A DNA stretch of 20,846 nt from the NCBI GenBank assembly GCA_017480265.1, contig JAFVAZ010000032.1, positions 1 through 20,846 of the forward strand, in the 5' to 3' direction. Made by a program: the position numbers and the translations under genes. Of this stretch, positions 6,571 through 15,076 are shown in pieces; within the stretch, counting starts at the first letter, position 1; every line of letters starts with the position of its first letter. Source of the DNA: Clostridia bacterium (GTDB lineage Bacteria; Bacillota; Clostridia; Oscillospirales; Acutalibacteraceae). The notes under the pieces were generated by a model. The model worked only from the letters and a program-made list of their open reading frames with translations. It was not told the origin of the DNA and searched no databases.

Positions 6571-7617
6571 TTATTGGTTCAGATTCCCTTCAGTGAAGTC
6601 ATATTTCCGGCAAAAATGTTTATCCTCCGGACTGCGGACAACTTCCGATTGATTTTTTGCCAACAGCTTTGCAATCGCATACATATCTATCCATATCTCG
6701 TTGTCGCATTCTTTTTGAGATTCATCAAAAATCAACTCTACTCCTATATGCAGGTGACTTGTTTTGATGTTATTTACGTTTTCATCAACGCTATATCCCG
6801 TCCTACCCACATATCCGATAACATCTCCTGCCTTTACAATTTTACCTTCTACGAGATCTTTATGAAACGGCTTATCCTTCCTTAGGTGCGCATAGTAATA
6901 ATACCGTTTTTTATCAAAACTGCGGATACCTATCCGCCAGCCGCCGTATTGATTCCACCCCATGACTTCTACTATCCCAGATTCTACTGCTATGACGGGC
7001 GTTCCGGTAGCAGCCATCATGTCGTGCCCCAGGTGAGGCCTTGAATATCCATAAGTTCTCCTATTGCCAAAGTCATCGTAGTGTTGATAAGGGAAACCTT
7101 TGGCTATAGGAGAAAAAACCTTCAGACCATATTTTTGCTCCATTATGGGTTCATTGTTTTCATCAAAGCCCGTCTGAATGCTATATTCTCCTAAGAATTC
7201 CCCCAAAACGGCTGAATATACTTCATGAAAATAACTATATAGTTTTTTGTTGTGTGCCATATCTTCCGGCGTTTCTCCTTCCTTTATTTTCTTTACTAAT
7301 GTATCCATATCACCAGGGTTATATTGCTCTTTTATGTTCCCGCCATATTTTGCAGCCAAAAAGGATAAAACGTCTATCCAGTTTATTTTTTTCTCTTCTT
7401 CGTGTAAATCTATATCTATGTTCATGGCTTTTTCCAGAGCTTCAAACGGTATGTTAAATTCTGCGTATTTTATAAAGTTTTCTTTTTCTTCTTTTTCCTT
7501 TATCGCTATCAATGATTTATTGCTACTGCCCAGGTTAATAATTAAAATAATAGAAACCAAAAGGGAAAGAACAAGTAAAAATCCCACAGATTTTTTACTC
7601 AGTACCTTATAGTACAC
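6571..7617 (-). CDS. Membrane-anchored M23 (LytM) metallopeptidase of a conserved clostridial type
   Basis: A zinc endopeptidase that should cut peptidoglycan cross-bridges or stems outside the membrane. An N-terminal helix comes first, then about 150 residues of clostridia-specific region (INWIDVLSFLAAKYGG, KYGLKVFSPIAKG). The M23 domain follows: HLGHD supplies His-x-x-x-Asp, YYYYAHL a catalytic His, and SHLHIG the His-x-His zinc pair, so all active-site residues are present. The tryptophan-rich MGWNQYGGWRIGIRSFD segment is typical of this subgroup. I choose the GTG at 7617, preceded by AGGTG, over a GTG seven codons upstream that lacks a site. It follows dacF by about 60 bases, so the two are probably co-transcribed. 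Its length and N-terminal region differ from SpoIIQ, which shares only the fold. Confidence 0.88.
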   Translation of the reverse strand: MYYKVLSKKSVGFLLVLSLLVSIILIINLGSSNKSLIAIKEKEEKENFIKYAEFNIPFEALEKAMNIDIDLHEEEKKINWIDVLSFLAAKYGGNIKEQYNPGDMDTLVKKIKEGETPEDMAHNKKLYSYFHEVYSAVLGEFLGEYSIQTGFDENNEPIMEQKYGLKVFSPIAKGFPYQHYDDFGNRRTYGYSRPHLGHDMMAATGTPVIAVESGIVEVMGWNQYGGWRIGIRSFDKKRYYYYAHLRKDKPFHKDLVEGKIVKAGDVIGYVGRTGYSVDENVNNIKTSHLHIGVELIFDESQKECDNEIWIDMYAIAKLLAKNQSEVVRSPEDKHFCRKYDFTEGNLNQ

Positions 7618-7678
7618 TTTATCACCTGCTATTTCCACTTAAAGTTCGATGTATTTTTAGCTCTTAAAAAGTCCCGCT

Positions 7679-8872
7679 TCATAGCTTAATTAACTCATAC
7701 AGTAAACTTTTTAGCGCAATTATAAATGAGATCTTTTCTACATCATCTGCAACTTTTACATCATATTCTGCGATGACCTCGTCTCCGTTTTTGTAGATCA
7801 ACTTCCCCACGATATCGTTTTTCTTTATAGGAGCCGGAGTTTCTTCCAATACTTCTAAAAAATGGGTTATATCTTTTTGTGCCCCCTTTTCTATCAATAT
7901 ATCCTTAGAGAAATCAACACTTAGTTTTACGCTGCTCTTGATGCCATTTTTAACCTTTAGGTCAGGTAATGCATTATCTTTTAAATTAGGTGTTATAGAG
8001 ATAAAATTCGCAAAACCAAAATCTAATAATTTGGAAGCATCTGCAAAGCGATCTTTGCTATTTTCGGCGCCTAAAATTATCGCGATCAAATTTAGATTTT
8101 TTCTCTTTGCTGTAGCCACTATGCAACATTTGGCGTCGTCAGTGGTGCCAGTCTTCAGGCCGGTAATCCCCTGATAGGTTTTTAAAAGCTTATTGGTATT
8201 CACCAGCTGTGTTTTGCCGTCACGTAGGTAGTCGAGCCAAATGGATGAATACTTAAAAATTCCTTTGTGCTTCATAAGCTCTCTGGTCATTAAGGAGATA
8301 TCGTAAGCTGTAGTGAGGTGCCCCTCTTCATCTAATCCATTGCAGTTTTTAAATACTGTGTTGTTCATAGAAAGCTCTCTGGCTCTTTCGTTCATCTTAT
8401 CTACAAAAGCTTCCTCAGAACCGGCTATATGCTCTGCTAAAGCTACAGCCGCATCATTGGCAGATGAGATCATAACTGCTTTTATCATTTCACTCACTGT
8501 CATGCTCTCGCCGGGCTCCAGCCATATATCAGAGCCTCCCATAGATGAGGCGTGTTCACTGGTTACTATCAGATCAGTTTCTGCTAAATCCCCGCTATCT
8601 ATGGCTTCCATTACCAGCAACATCGTCATTATCTTCGTGATAGAAGCACAACTGCGTCTTTCATTTGGCTCTTTTTCATACAGAACTGCTCCGGTGTCTT
8701 TTTCTACAAGTAACGCCGATGGAGCTAAAATATCTAACGGGTCCTCGGTTTTTTCTTTAGCAGCACAGTACGGCATTCTTGGGAACAAAATAAAAAGCAA
8801 AAAAAAGAGGCTAAAGGCAAGTGCTATATTTTTTTTACTTTTGATATTTAGTAAATTGAATGATTTTTTCAT
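7679..8872 (-). CDS. dacF: D-alanyl-D-alanine carboxypeptidase (DacF-type, S11)
   Basis: A penicillin-binding protein of family S11 that removes the terminal D-Ala from peptidoglycan stem peptides. A signal peptide covers about residues 15-37. The three active-site motifs are present: SITK at 77-80, SAN at 137-139 and KTG at 240-242. A C-terminal beta domain (PBP5_C, about 295-375) and a final amphipathic or hydrophobic helix follow, suited to membrane attachment. The ATG is preceded by AAGGGG. At 397 residues the length is normal for DacF, the sporulation-linked member that controls cortex cross-linking in Bacillus; vegetative DacA-type function cannot be excluded. It is divergent from secG and upstream of the M23 gene. 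Confidence 0.88.
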   Translation of the reverse strand: MKKSFNLLNIKSKKNIALAFSLFFLLFILFPRMPYCAAKEKTEDPLDILAPSALLVEKDTGAVLYEKEPNERRSCASITKIMTMLLVMEAIDSGDLAETDLIVTSEHASSMGGSDIWLEPGESMTVSEMIKAVMISSANDAAVALAEHIAGSEEAFVDKMNERARELSMNNTVFKNCNGLDEEGHLTTAYDISLMTRELMKHKGIFKYSSIWLDYLRDGKTQLVNTNKLLKTYQGITGLKTGTTDDAKCCIVATAKRKNLNLIAIILGAENSKDRFADASKLLDFGFANFISITPNLKDNALPDLKVKNGIKSSVKLSVDFSKDILIEKGAQKDITHFLEVLEETPAPIKKNDIVGKLIYKNGDEVIAEYDVKVADDVEKISFIIALKSLLYELIKL

Positions 8873-8970
8873 GTATTTCCCCTTTTTCGCAATGGTTCTT
8901 TAATAAAAAATACGCGTGTTGGGTTTAAACTATTCCTATTATTTTAATTCTAAATAATTAACATATGATA

Positions 8971-8999
8971 TTGAAAAAATTGTATTTATATGATACCAT
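8971..8999 (+). promoter_or_regulatory. Promoter of secG (and rnr)
   Basis: TTGAAA (8971-8976), a 17-base spacer ending in TGA, and TACCAT (8994-8999). The TG before the -10 makes it an extended type. It lies about 38 bases before the secG ATG, which has a strong GGAGGGG site. Confidence 0.45.
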
Positions 9000-9036
9000 T
9001 ATTTTTAGTTTTAATTAAGTTTACGGAGGGGAAATC

Positions 9037-9282
9037 ATGAGTTCATTAGAAATCGGGTTAGGCATCGCTTTGATTGTATTTTCAATATTTATAGTATTGG
9101 TGGTATTGATGCAGGAAGGACACCAAAATGGCGTAGGAGTAGTCACAGGTAGCTCCGATAGCTTTTATTCCAAGAATAAATCAAGGTCAATAGATGCTTT
9201 CTTAGAGCGTTGGACCAGGTTTATAGCCATAGTGATATTCTTGTTGGTTATAGCTACGAATGCTGCTACATTTTTTCTATAA
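9037..9282 (+). CDS. secG: Preprotein translocase subunit SecG
   Basis: SecG is a small non-essential part of the SecYEG channel that aids protein export. The 81-residue product has two membrane helices (about 5-26 and 60-80) joined by a loop with VLMQEGHQNGVGVVTGSS, which matches the conserved Gln-Glu and Gly-rich loop of the family. A GGAGGGG site lies at good spacing before the ATG. As in many Firmicutes it precedes rnr. A hairpin with a T-rich tail at 9339-9373 suggests that part of the transcription stops before rnr. Confidence 0.93.
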   Translation: MSSLEIGLGIALIVFSIFIVLVVLMQEGHQNGVGVVTGSSDSFYSKNKSRSIDAFLERWTRFIAIVIFLLVIATNAATFFL

Positions 9283-9338
9283 GATCCAATTTATTATGGT
9301 TATGAAAAATTTGGCAGGATGACATTGCTATTTTATCT

Positions 9339-9380
9339 ATCCCTTCCTTCTTAAATTTTAGAGTGGGAGGGATTATTTTG
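9339..9380 (+). terminator. Terminator or attenuator between secG and rnr
   Basis: ATCCCTTCC (9339-9347) pairs with GGGAGGGAT (9365-9373), nine pairs with one G-U, followed by TATTTTG. It lies 57 bases after the secG stop and 53 before rnr, so rnr expression may depend on read-through or an unseen promoter. Confidence 0.65.
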
Positions 9381-9432
9381 CTTTGATTTAGATCGGTTTC
9401 TTTGGATAAATTAAAAAGAAGATGGTGAAAAT

Positions 9433-11529
9433 ATGAACATCAAAAATGCGGTGCAAATGTTTGTAAGTAAGCAAAAGAGATCTGTGACGTTGAAGGAAAT
9501 ATCTTCTGCCTTAAATATTGCAGATAAAAAAAGCTTAAAGAAAGCAGTAGAAGAGTTAAAATTAGAGGCTGTGCTAGTCTCGAACAATAAAGGAAAACTA
9601 TTTTCTCCTAGTATATGTGGCTTTATCCCTGCTAAAATAACCACTTACAGCAAAACATTCTTATTTGCAAAACCGTTATTTTCAGAAGGTGATATCTATA
9701 TCCCTATAGAGAAAAGCAGCGCCGCTATAGTAAATGACGTAGTGATGATAAACAGAGTAAAAAATACATCTAAAGGTTTAAGCGGATGCGTAGAAAGGAT
9801 CGTAAAGCCTGGGAGTAGGCTCGGCACGGGGATGGTTTCTGTGGAGAGGAAAAAGGTGAACTTTATAGCGGATGCTAACTATAAATGTGAGATACCAATA
9901 GAAAAGAAATCTACAAAAGGCGCTAGAGATAAAGATAAAGTGCAGATTGAAATAAAAACCTTAAATGGGAAAATATTTGCCAGAGTTTTAAAAATATACG
10001 GGAAGTCAGAAAGCGCCAAAGTCTGCGCAGATGCTGTAGTTGATAAAAATAATATAGCCACACGATTTTCTGAGATTGCTTTAGGAGAAGCTCTAAGGAT
10101 ATCTGAAAGAGGCATAAGAAAAAAAGATCTTGCCAACCGCTTAGATCTGCGCACGGAGAGGATCTTTACAATAGATGGCGAAGATGCAAAAGACCTAGAC
10201 GATGCTATATCTGTAGAGAAGACCCCGCAAGGCTATTGCTTGGGTGTGCATATAGCTGATGTTTCCCATTATATAGGAAAAAATACTCAACTGGACAAAG
10301 AAGCAAGAGAAAGGGGCACGTCTGTTTATTTTGCCGATAGAGTGATACCGATGTTGCCTAAAAAAATTTCGAACGGCATTTGCTCTTTGACGGCAGGCAA
10401 AGATCGGTTAACTTTTTCTGCCATTATAAATTTAGACCTAGAAGGAAATATAGTGTCTTATGACTTAAAAAAAACCATAATAAACTCTAAAGTAAGAGGA
10501 GTTTATTCGGAAGTAAACGATATCTTAAATAATAAAGCTTCTAAGGAAATCAAAGAAAAATATAGCGCGGTTTTAGGATCTATAAAGTTAGCCAAAGAGC
10601 TATCTGATATTTTGGAAAAGCAAGGCCGCAAACGAGGTAAACTAAACCTTGAAAGTGAAGAACCTAAGTTTAGCCTGAGTAAAGGCGGCACCTGCATAAA
10701 CATAAAGCCGAGGGATAGGGGAATCGCAGAAAGGCTTATAGAAAATTTCATGATCTTGGCGAATGAATCAGCAGCCAGATTGGCCAAAGAGAAGACCATC
10801 CCGTTTGTATATAGAGTGCACGAAGAACCTAACCTTGAGAAAATAATAAATCTTTCAAAATTTATTACTATTCTAGGATTTAAAATGCCAAAGGCAGCAC
10901 TTAAAAGCCCCCAATCGAGCTATTTTGTCAGATTATTGGATCAAGCAAAAAAGACAGAGTACTATCATCTGATCTCGAACCAGGTCCTGCGAGCTATGTC
11001 TAAAGCTAGATATTCAGAGAAACCGCTAGGACATTTTGGACTCTCTCTGGAAGACTACTGCCACTTTACTTCGCCTATCCGGAGGTACCCAGATACTACA
11101 ATACACCGCATCTTATCAGACTTAATAGAAGGCGAAGATATTAAGAAATTAATATCGAAATATTCTGATTTGGCTCTGCAAGTGGCCAAAGAATCCTCTG
11201 CTCTGGAAGTAAATGCAGTAAAAGCCGAAAGAGAAGCAGAGAAATATTACATGGCAGAATACATGAAGTCACACGTCGGAGAAAAATTCGACGGGCAAAT
11301 CAGCGGAGTGATACAAAGGGGAATTTTTGTAAAGCTAAAAAATACGGTGGAAGGCTTTGTTAACTTGGAAAATACAAAAGAACATGGAGGCAAATTTAGC
11401 TTTGATGGTTTAGTAAGTATAAAAAATAATAAAACCGGGGAAATATATAAAATAGGCGATAAAGTGCAGATATCAGTAGATTCTGTGAATGTCGCTCAAG
11501 GGGAAATCGATTTCAAGCTATGTAAATAA
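9433..11529 (+). CDS. rnr: Ribonuclease R
   Basis: RNase R is a 3'-5' exoribonuclease that digests structured RNA and takes part in rRNA, mRNA and tmRNA turnover. An N-terminal winged helix (about 1-60) is followed by two cold-shock/OB regions and the RNB catalytic domain. TIDGEDAKDLDDAI at 246-259 supplies the metal-binding aspartates, and FTSPIRRYPD is the conserved late motif. A C-terminal S1 domain starts near residue 615 (GVIQRGIFVKL). At 698 residues it lacks the long basic tail of the Gram-negative enzyme. The gene follows secG, the common order, but smpB, which often comes next, is absent here. The ribosome binding site before the ATG is modest. Confidence 0.95.
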   Translation: MNIKNAVQMFVSKQKRSVTLKEISSALNIADKKSLKKAVEELKLEAVLVSNNKGKLFSPSICGFIPAKITTYSKTFLFAKPLFSEGDIYIPIEKSSAAIVNDVVMINRVKNTSKGLSGCVERIVKPGSRLGTGMVSVERKKVNFIADANYKCEIPIEKKSTKGARDKDKVQIEIKTLNGKIFARVLKIYGKSESAKVCADAVVDKNNIATRFSEIALGEALRISERGIRKKDLANRLDLRTERIFTIDGEDAKDLDDAISVEKTPQGYCLGVHIADVSHYIGKNTQLDKEARERGTSVYFADRVIPMLPKKISNGICSLTAGKDRLTFSAIINLDLEGNIVSYDLKKTIINSKVRGVYSEVNDILNNKASKEIKEKYSAVLGSIKLAKELSDILEKQGRKRGKLNLESEEPKFSLSKGGTCINIKPRDRGIAERLIENFMILANESAARLAKEKTIPFVYRVHEEPNLEKIINLSKFITILGFKMPKAALKSPQSSYFVRLLDQAKKTEYYHLISNQVLRAMSKARYSEKPLGHFGLSLEDYCHFTSPIRRYPDTTIHRILSDLIEGEDIKKLISKYSDLALQVAKESSALEVNAVKAEREAEKYYMAEYMKSHVGEKFDGQISGVIQRGIFVKLKNTVEGFVNLENTKEHGGKFSFDGLVSIKNNKTGEIYKIGDKVQISVDSVNVAQGEIDFKLCK

Positions 11530-11554
11530 ATTTTATTTAATTGAATAAAGCATG

Positions 11555-11584
11555 GAATATTTGACCAATATATTATCATATAAA
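11555..11584 (+). promoter_or_regulatory. Possible sigma-E-type promoter of yaaL-bofA
   Basis: GAATATT (11555-11561) exactly fits the -35 of the mother-cell sporulation factor sigma-E (kmATATT). After 15 bases comes CATATAAA (11577-11584), close to its CATACAnT -10. The spacing is one base longer than usual. Sigma-E control of bofA is known in Bacillus. The inference rests on this match alone. Confidence 0.45.
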
Positions 11585-11640
11585 TTAGTTAATCCTTTAT
11601 TGTCTAAAACTATAAAGTAAAAAAGAAAGGCTGTTTTTAT

Positions 11641-11895
11641 ATGAATAATATAAACGAAATAATAAAGATCTATGTATTAAACAAACCAGTCACAGACGAG
11701 CCGAAGCATAGTAAGCTAGAAGAAGAACTTAAATCTGTTTCTGCACAGATTGCTTGCAATGACATGTGGTTTGCGATGGAGGATGACTCCGACTTGATGG
11801 AATCTTGTATATACCAAAGGGAAAGCTTAAAAGCACGATATAGGTATTTATTAAAAAAGGTAAAGGAATCAAACACCTACTTTTCTGCTTTTTGA
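11641..11895 (+). CDS. yaaL: DUF2508 (YaaL-like) protein
   Basis: An 84-residue, mostly helical, acidic-then-basic protein. The region from about 25 to 78 fits DUF2508/YaaL: an EEELKSVSAQI helix, a DDSDLMESCIYQ segment and the ending ARYRYLLKKVKE, matching the family's conserved Ala-x-Tyr-x-x-Leu-Leu. Its function is unknown. In Bacillus yaaL lies directly before bofA, and here too bofA follows after 39 bases, which supports both calls. The start has AGAAAGG upstream. Expression is probably shared with bofA from the sigma-E-like promoter at 11555. Stop is TGA. Confidence 0.75.
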   Translation: MNNINEIIKIYVLNKPVTDEPKHSKLEEELKSVSAQIACNDMWFAMEDDSDLMESCIYQRESLKARYRYLLKKVKESNTYFSAF

Positions 11896-11934
11896 TACCA
11901 ACCAAATATATAAAAAGAGGTAAGCGAGGTATTT

Positions 11935-12198
11935 ATGGGACTATATCATAAATTACTTATACCCGTGGTAATAGCATGTGCTGTTATGTTTTTGAGATTT
12001 ATTTTAAAAAAGAAAATACCCCTTAAATTTATATCTTTTCTTATTTTGAAAAATATTTTTATTTTAAATATAATAAATTATATAAGTATCTATTGGCCTA
12101 AAGTACACATACCCATTAGTGCTTTGTCCATGACTATCTCTGCTTTGTGCGGATTGCCGGGCATTGCCATGATGGAGCTATTTAATGTCATATTATAA
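11935..12198 (+). CDS. bofA: BofA, inhibitor of pro-sigma-K processing
   Basis: BofA sits in the membrane around the forespore and holds the SpoIVFB protease inactive until the forespore signals, so timing sigma-K activation. The product has 87 residues, the same as Bacillus BofA, with three hydrophobic stretches (7-24, 33-54 and 58-87). The C-terminal block VHIPIS...TISALCGLPGIA matches the family. His58 aligns with the His that matters for SpoIVFB inhibition; an Asn at 48 and Ser65 lie near the positions of the other two key residues, with a one-residue shift for the Asn and Ser replacing Thr. GCGAGGT precedes the ATG. It follows yaaL and precedes nrdR by 29 bases. Confidence 0.85.
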   Translation: MGLYHKLLIPVVIACAVMFLRFILKKKIPLKFISFLILKNIFILNIINYISIYWPKVHIPISALSMTISALCGLPGIAMMELFNVIL

Positions 12199-12227
12199 AT
12201 TGAGAAATATCTAAGGAAGTGGAACAA

Positions 12228-12689
12228 GTGAAATGCCCATATTGTGAATATGAAGAGAGTAAAGTGATAGACTCTAGACCAACTGACGATGGTGAAAAAA
12301 TACGTAGGCGCAGAGAATGTTTAAGATGTTTAAAAAGGTTTACTACATACGAGATAGTAGAAAATTTACCTATAATAGTAATAAAAAAGGACAACACAAG
12401 AGAAGAGTTTGATAGAGAAAAAATCCTGAAAGGATTGATAAAAGCCTGCGAAAAAAGGCCAATATCCTTAGAAAAACTAGAAAACTCCGTAAATAGCATA
12501 GAAAAAAGCCTACAGAATAACTTTGAAAGAGAGATAAGTACAAACGCTATAGGCGAGCTTGTCATGGAGAAGCTGAAAGACATAGATAAAGTAGCGTATA
12601 TTCGGTTTGCGTCGGTTTATCGTCGGTTTGATGATGTAGATAACTTCATGAGTGAACTAAAAAAATTATTGACAGAGAAAAAATCGTAA
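12228..12689 (+). CDS. nrdR: Transcriptional repressor NrdR
   Basis: NrdR senses ATP/dATP and represses ribonucleotide reductase genes. An N-terminal zinc ribbon has Cys3, Cys6, Cys31 and Cys34 (CPYC ... CLRC). The basic RRRREC segment and an ATP-cone domain (about 45-138, IVIKKDNTREEFDREKI) follow, giving the usual 153-residue length. I start at the GTG at 12228, giving the family's MKCPYC; a GTG nine bases earlier is only about two bases from the AAGGA and adds residues relatives lack. It follows bofA closely. Whether it has its own promoter cannot be seen, but a housekeeping gene would need one apart from a sporulation promoter. Confidence 0.95.
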   Translation: MKCPYCEYEESKVIDSRPTDDGEKIRRRRECLRCLKRFTTYEIVENLPIIVIKKDNTREEFDREKILKGLIKACEKRPISLEKLENSVNSIEKSLQNNFEREISTNAIGELVMEKLKDIDKVAYIRFASVYRRFDDVDNFMSELKKLLTEKKS

Positions 12690-12699
12690 CCCACATCCA

Positions 12700-12743
12700 A
12701 TGTAGATCGGGCAGCAAAAGCTACATGTCTATGCTTATTTTTT
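12700..12743. terminator. Possible terminator between convergent nrdR and lyase genes
   Basis: ATGTAG (12700-12705) pairs with CTACAT (12721-12726); a T6 run lies 11 bases later at 12738-12743 on the plus strand. The gap between stem and T-run makes it non-standard, but the position between two converging stop codons suits a shared terminator. Confidence 0.3.
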
Positions 12744-13988
12744 AAGAACCTCTTGGGCGGCAGCCATTATGGCTACTTTACTGCTATGGAAATTGAGGCC
12801 TCCTTGCAGCCAAACTGCGTAAGGCTCGCGCAAAGGTGCATCGGCAGAAAGTTCTATAGAAGCCCCTTGAGTAAAGGTACCTGCTGCCATTATTATTTTA
12901 TTGGAGTACCCCGGCATCTCCCATGGTTCAGGGGATACAAACGAATCTATGGGGGAGAATGATTGTAAGGTTTTACAGAATTTAATCAGTTTTTTTTCAT
13001 CGCCCAATTTTATACATTCGATTATATCTGCTCGAGGTTCGCTATATTTTGGGTAAACCTCGAACCCTATTAATTCAAAAAGTGCGGCGGCGAATACAGC
13101 TGTCTTCATGGCTTCTCCTGTGGCGTGAGGTGCATTAAATATCCCCAAAAAGAGTTCTCGGTTACAATTGAGCGTTGCCCCTACCTCTTTGCCTATCCCT
13201 GGGGCAGTTAAGCGGTAAGAGCACATTTGCACTAGGTTTTTTCTCCCTGCTATATATCCCCCCGCGGGAGCTATCCCCCCTCCCGGGTTTTTTATCAAAG
13301 AGCCTGCCACTAAGTCAGCCCCAACAGATGAGGGCTCTACTTTTTGCGTAAATTCCCCATAACAGTTATCTACCACTACAATGCAGTTAGGATTTTTATT
13401 TTTAGCTATATCTACCAATTTTTTTATATCTTCTATATATAGCGATGCCCTCAAGGAATATCCCCTGGAACGCTGCAGATATACCAACTTAACGTCACTT
13501 GTAATATTATGATTTATTTCTTCTAAATCTAGATGCCCATCGCTTTTTAGGTTTACCTGCCTATAGTTTATATGGAAGTCTTTCAGCGACCCTTGCTGAG
13601 TATTTTTGCCAATGCCGATTGTATCTTTCAAAGTATCATAAGGTTTCCCCGTGGCGCATAGCATTGTGTCGCCAGGCCTAAGCACGCCGAAAAGAGCGGT
13701 AGCTATGGCATGCGTGCCGCAGACGAAACTATGCCTCACCAAAGCATCTTCAGCATCAAAGAGCTGCGCATAGAGTTTATCTAGAGTTTCCCTCCCTCTA
13801 TCGTTATATCCGTAGCCGGTACTCCCCCAAAGGTGCGATTCACTCACTTTGCAATCTATAAACGATTTAAGGGCTCTCTGCTGGTTATATTCTGCAATCT
13901 TATCAATTTCTTTAAATGCTTTTTCGCAAAGAATCAAAGCTTCCTCCGAGAGTTTTTTAATATCACTGCTAAGCCCAAAATCAATCAT
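12735..13988 (-). CDS. PLP-dependent lyase, methionine gamma-lyase / aluminium-resistance (YnbB) family
   Basis: A Cys/Met-metabolism PLP enzyme of the group labelled 'aluminium resistance' or methionine gamma-lyase family (YnbB in Bacillus). At 417 residues the length is normal. Asp207 in VVVDNCYGEF should hold the PLP ring nitrogen. Lys233 in GSLIKNPGGGIAPAGGYIAG is the likely Schiff-base lysine. SGTG-like STGYGYND near 56 and FVCGTHAIATALFG near 88 fit the cofactor-binding region. The true substrate is not settled for this family. The ATG follows AGGGAGA. It is the last gene after two M42 peptidases, 74 bases downstream of them, and converges on nrdR. Confidence 0.88.
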   Translation of the reverse strand: MIDFGLSSDIKKLSEEALILCEKAFKEIDKIAEYNQQRALKSFIDCKVSESHLWGSTGYGYNDRGRETLDKLYAQLFDAEDALVRHSFVCGTHAIATALFGVLRPGDTMLCATGKPYDTLKDTIGIGKNTQQGSLKDFHINYRQVNLKSDGHLDLEEINHNITSDVKLVYLQRSRGYSLRASLYIEDIKKLVDIAKNKNPNCIVVVDNCYGEFTQKVEPSSVGADLVAGSLIKNPGGGIAPAGGYIAGRKNLVQMCSYRLTAPGIGKEVGATLNCNRELFLGIFNAPHATGEAMKTAVFAAALFELIGFEVYPKYSEPRADIIECIKLGDEKKLIKFCKTLQSFSPIDSFVSPEPWEMPGYSNKIIMAAGTFTQGASIELSADAPLREPYAVWLQGGLNFHSSKVAIMAAAQEVLKK

Positions 13989-14062
13989 TGCTGTCTCCCT
14001 AATTTTTTATACTTTTGATAATATAATCTTCCCATATCCTATATCATAATAAAAGGGATGGA

Positions 14063-15076
14063 TCAAAATATAGAGCCTATAAGCTTAAGCACCAGCTTTT
14101 CTGCATTTTCTATATCTTCTATATTAGCTAAACTGTAAGCTGAGTGTAAATATCTGCAAGGGACGGATATCGCTATTGTCTTCACTCCGCCGCGAGATTT
14201 ATGTATGGCTCCGGCGTCGTTAGCACCTGCTATAGCGGTTTTAGTCTGGATTTTTAATCCATGCTTTTTAGCTAAATCAAATGCAATCTTGTAATAATCC
14301 CGATCATAAACCGTAGCCCTATCCATAAATGGAACTACGGGCCCCCCGCCTATGGAGCAAACTTTATCGTCATTGCCGTGGATATCCGCTGCTGTAGTTG
14401 TTTCTACTACTATGGCGCTATCAGGGGCGACCTTGTAACTTGCTACTGTACTGCCCCTGAGGCCTATTTCTTCTTGCACTACAAAGCTAAAGTAAACATC
14501 AAACGGTAACTCACTTTTTATCAAATCAATTAAAATCATACAGCCAATACGGTCGTCCAAAGCTTTGGCCATGATAATATCGCCATTTACTTTAAAATCT
14601 GATCCAAAACAAATAAAATCACCGAGGGAAACATATCGTAGAGTCTGGTCTTTATTTTTAGCGCCTATATCTATGTATAGATCATCAATTTTTATAGCGC
14701 TGAGTTTTTCCTCTGCGGTCAATAGGTGCACAGGTTTCACACCGATCACTCCTGAGATTTTCCTTTCTCCAATTAAAACAGTCTTCCCTAATAAGATTTT
14801 TTCATCTATACCACCAACAGCAGAAAAGCCAATATACCCCTCCTCTGTGATATACGTAGCTATCAAGCCGACTTCATCCATATGGGCAGAGATCATTAAT
14901 TTTTTGCTTGGTTTAGATTTTCCCTTTTTTAGGGCTAAAATGTTCCCTAAGTTATCGATATTCACTTCTTCAACATAACCCTCGATCTGCGATAGTATAA
15001 TCTTGCGTATATTTTCTTCATCGCCGGAAATTCCGGTAGCTAGGCATAATCTTTTCAGCAAATTTAAATCAATCAT
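14063..15076 (-). CDS. M42-family metallo-aminopeptidase (first paralogue)
   Basis: A dinuclear-metal aminopeptidase of family M42 (glutamyl/deblocking aminopeptidase, TET type), which trims cytoplasmic peptides. All metal and catalytic residues can be seen: His65 and Asp67 (AHMDEVG), Asp174 (LDDR), Glu202-Glu203 (QEEIG), Glu225 (VVETT) and His311 (YLHS). Its ATG lies inside the end of the upstream M42 gene, overlapping by 8 bases, with a GGAGGGG site in that gene's last codons, so the two are translationally coupled. At 337 residues the length is normal. Co-expression of two paralogues suggests different specificities or a mixed oligomer. Confidence 0.93.
   Translation of the reverse strand: MIDLNLLKRLCLATGISGDEENIRKIILSQIEGYVEEVNIDNLGNILALKKGKSKPSKKLMISAHMDEVGLIATYITEEGYIGFSAVGGIDEKILLGKTVLIGERKISGVIGVKPVHLLTAEEKLSAIKIDDLYIDIGAKNKDQTLRYVSLGDFICFGSDFKVNGDIIMAKALDDRIGCMILIDLIKSELPFDVYFSFVVQEEIGLRGSTVASYKVAPDSAIVVETTTAADIHGNDDKVCSIGGGPVVPFMDRATVYDRDYYKIAFDLAKKHGLKIQTKTAIAGANDAGAIHKSRGGVKTIAISVPCRYLHSAYSLANIEDIENAEKLVLKLIGSIF

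Noticed and set aside
8313..8903. 196-codon plus-strand ORF opposite dacF
   Set aside because: It is the reverse reading of a well-supported carboxypeptidase with all catalytic motifs; its Ser-rich composition is that of an antisense shadow.
12188..12583. 131-codon minus-strand ORF opposite nrdR
   Set aside because: Ser/Phe-rich shadow of NrdR without a ribosome binding site.
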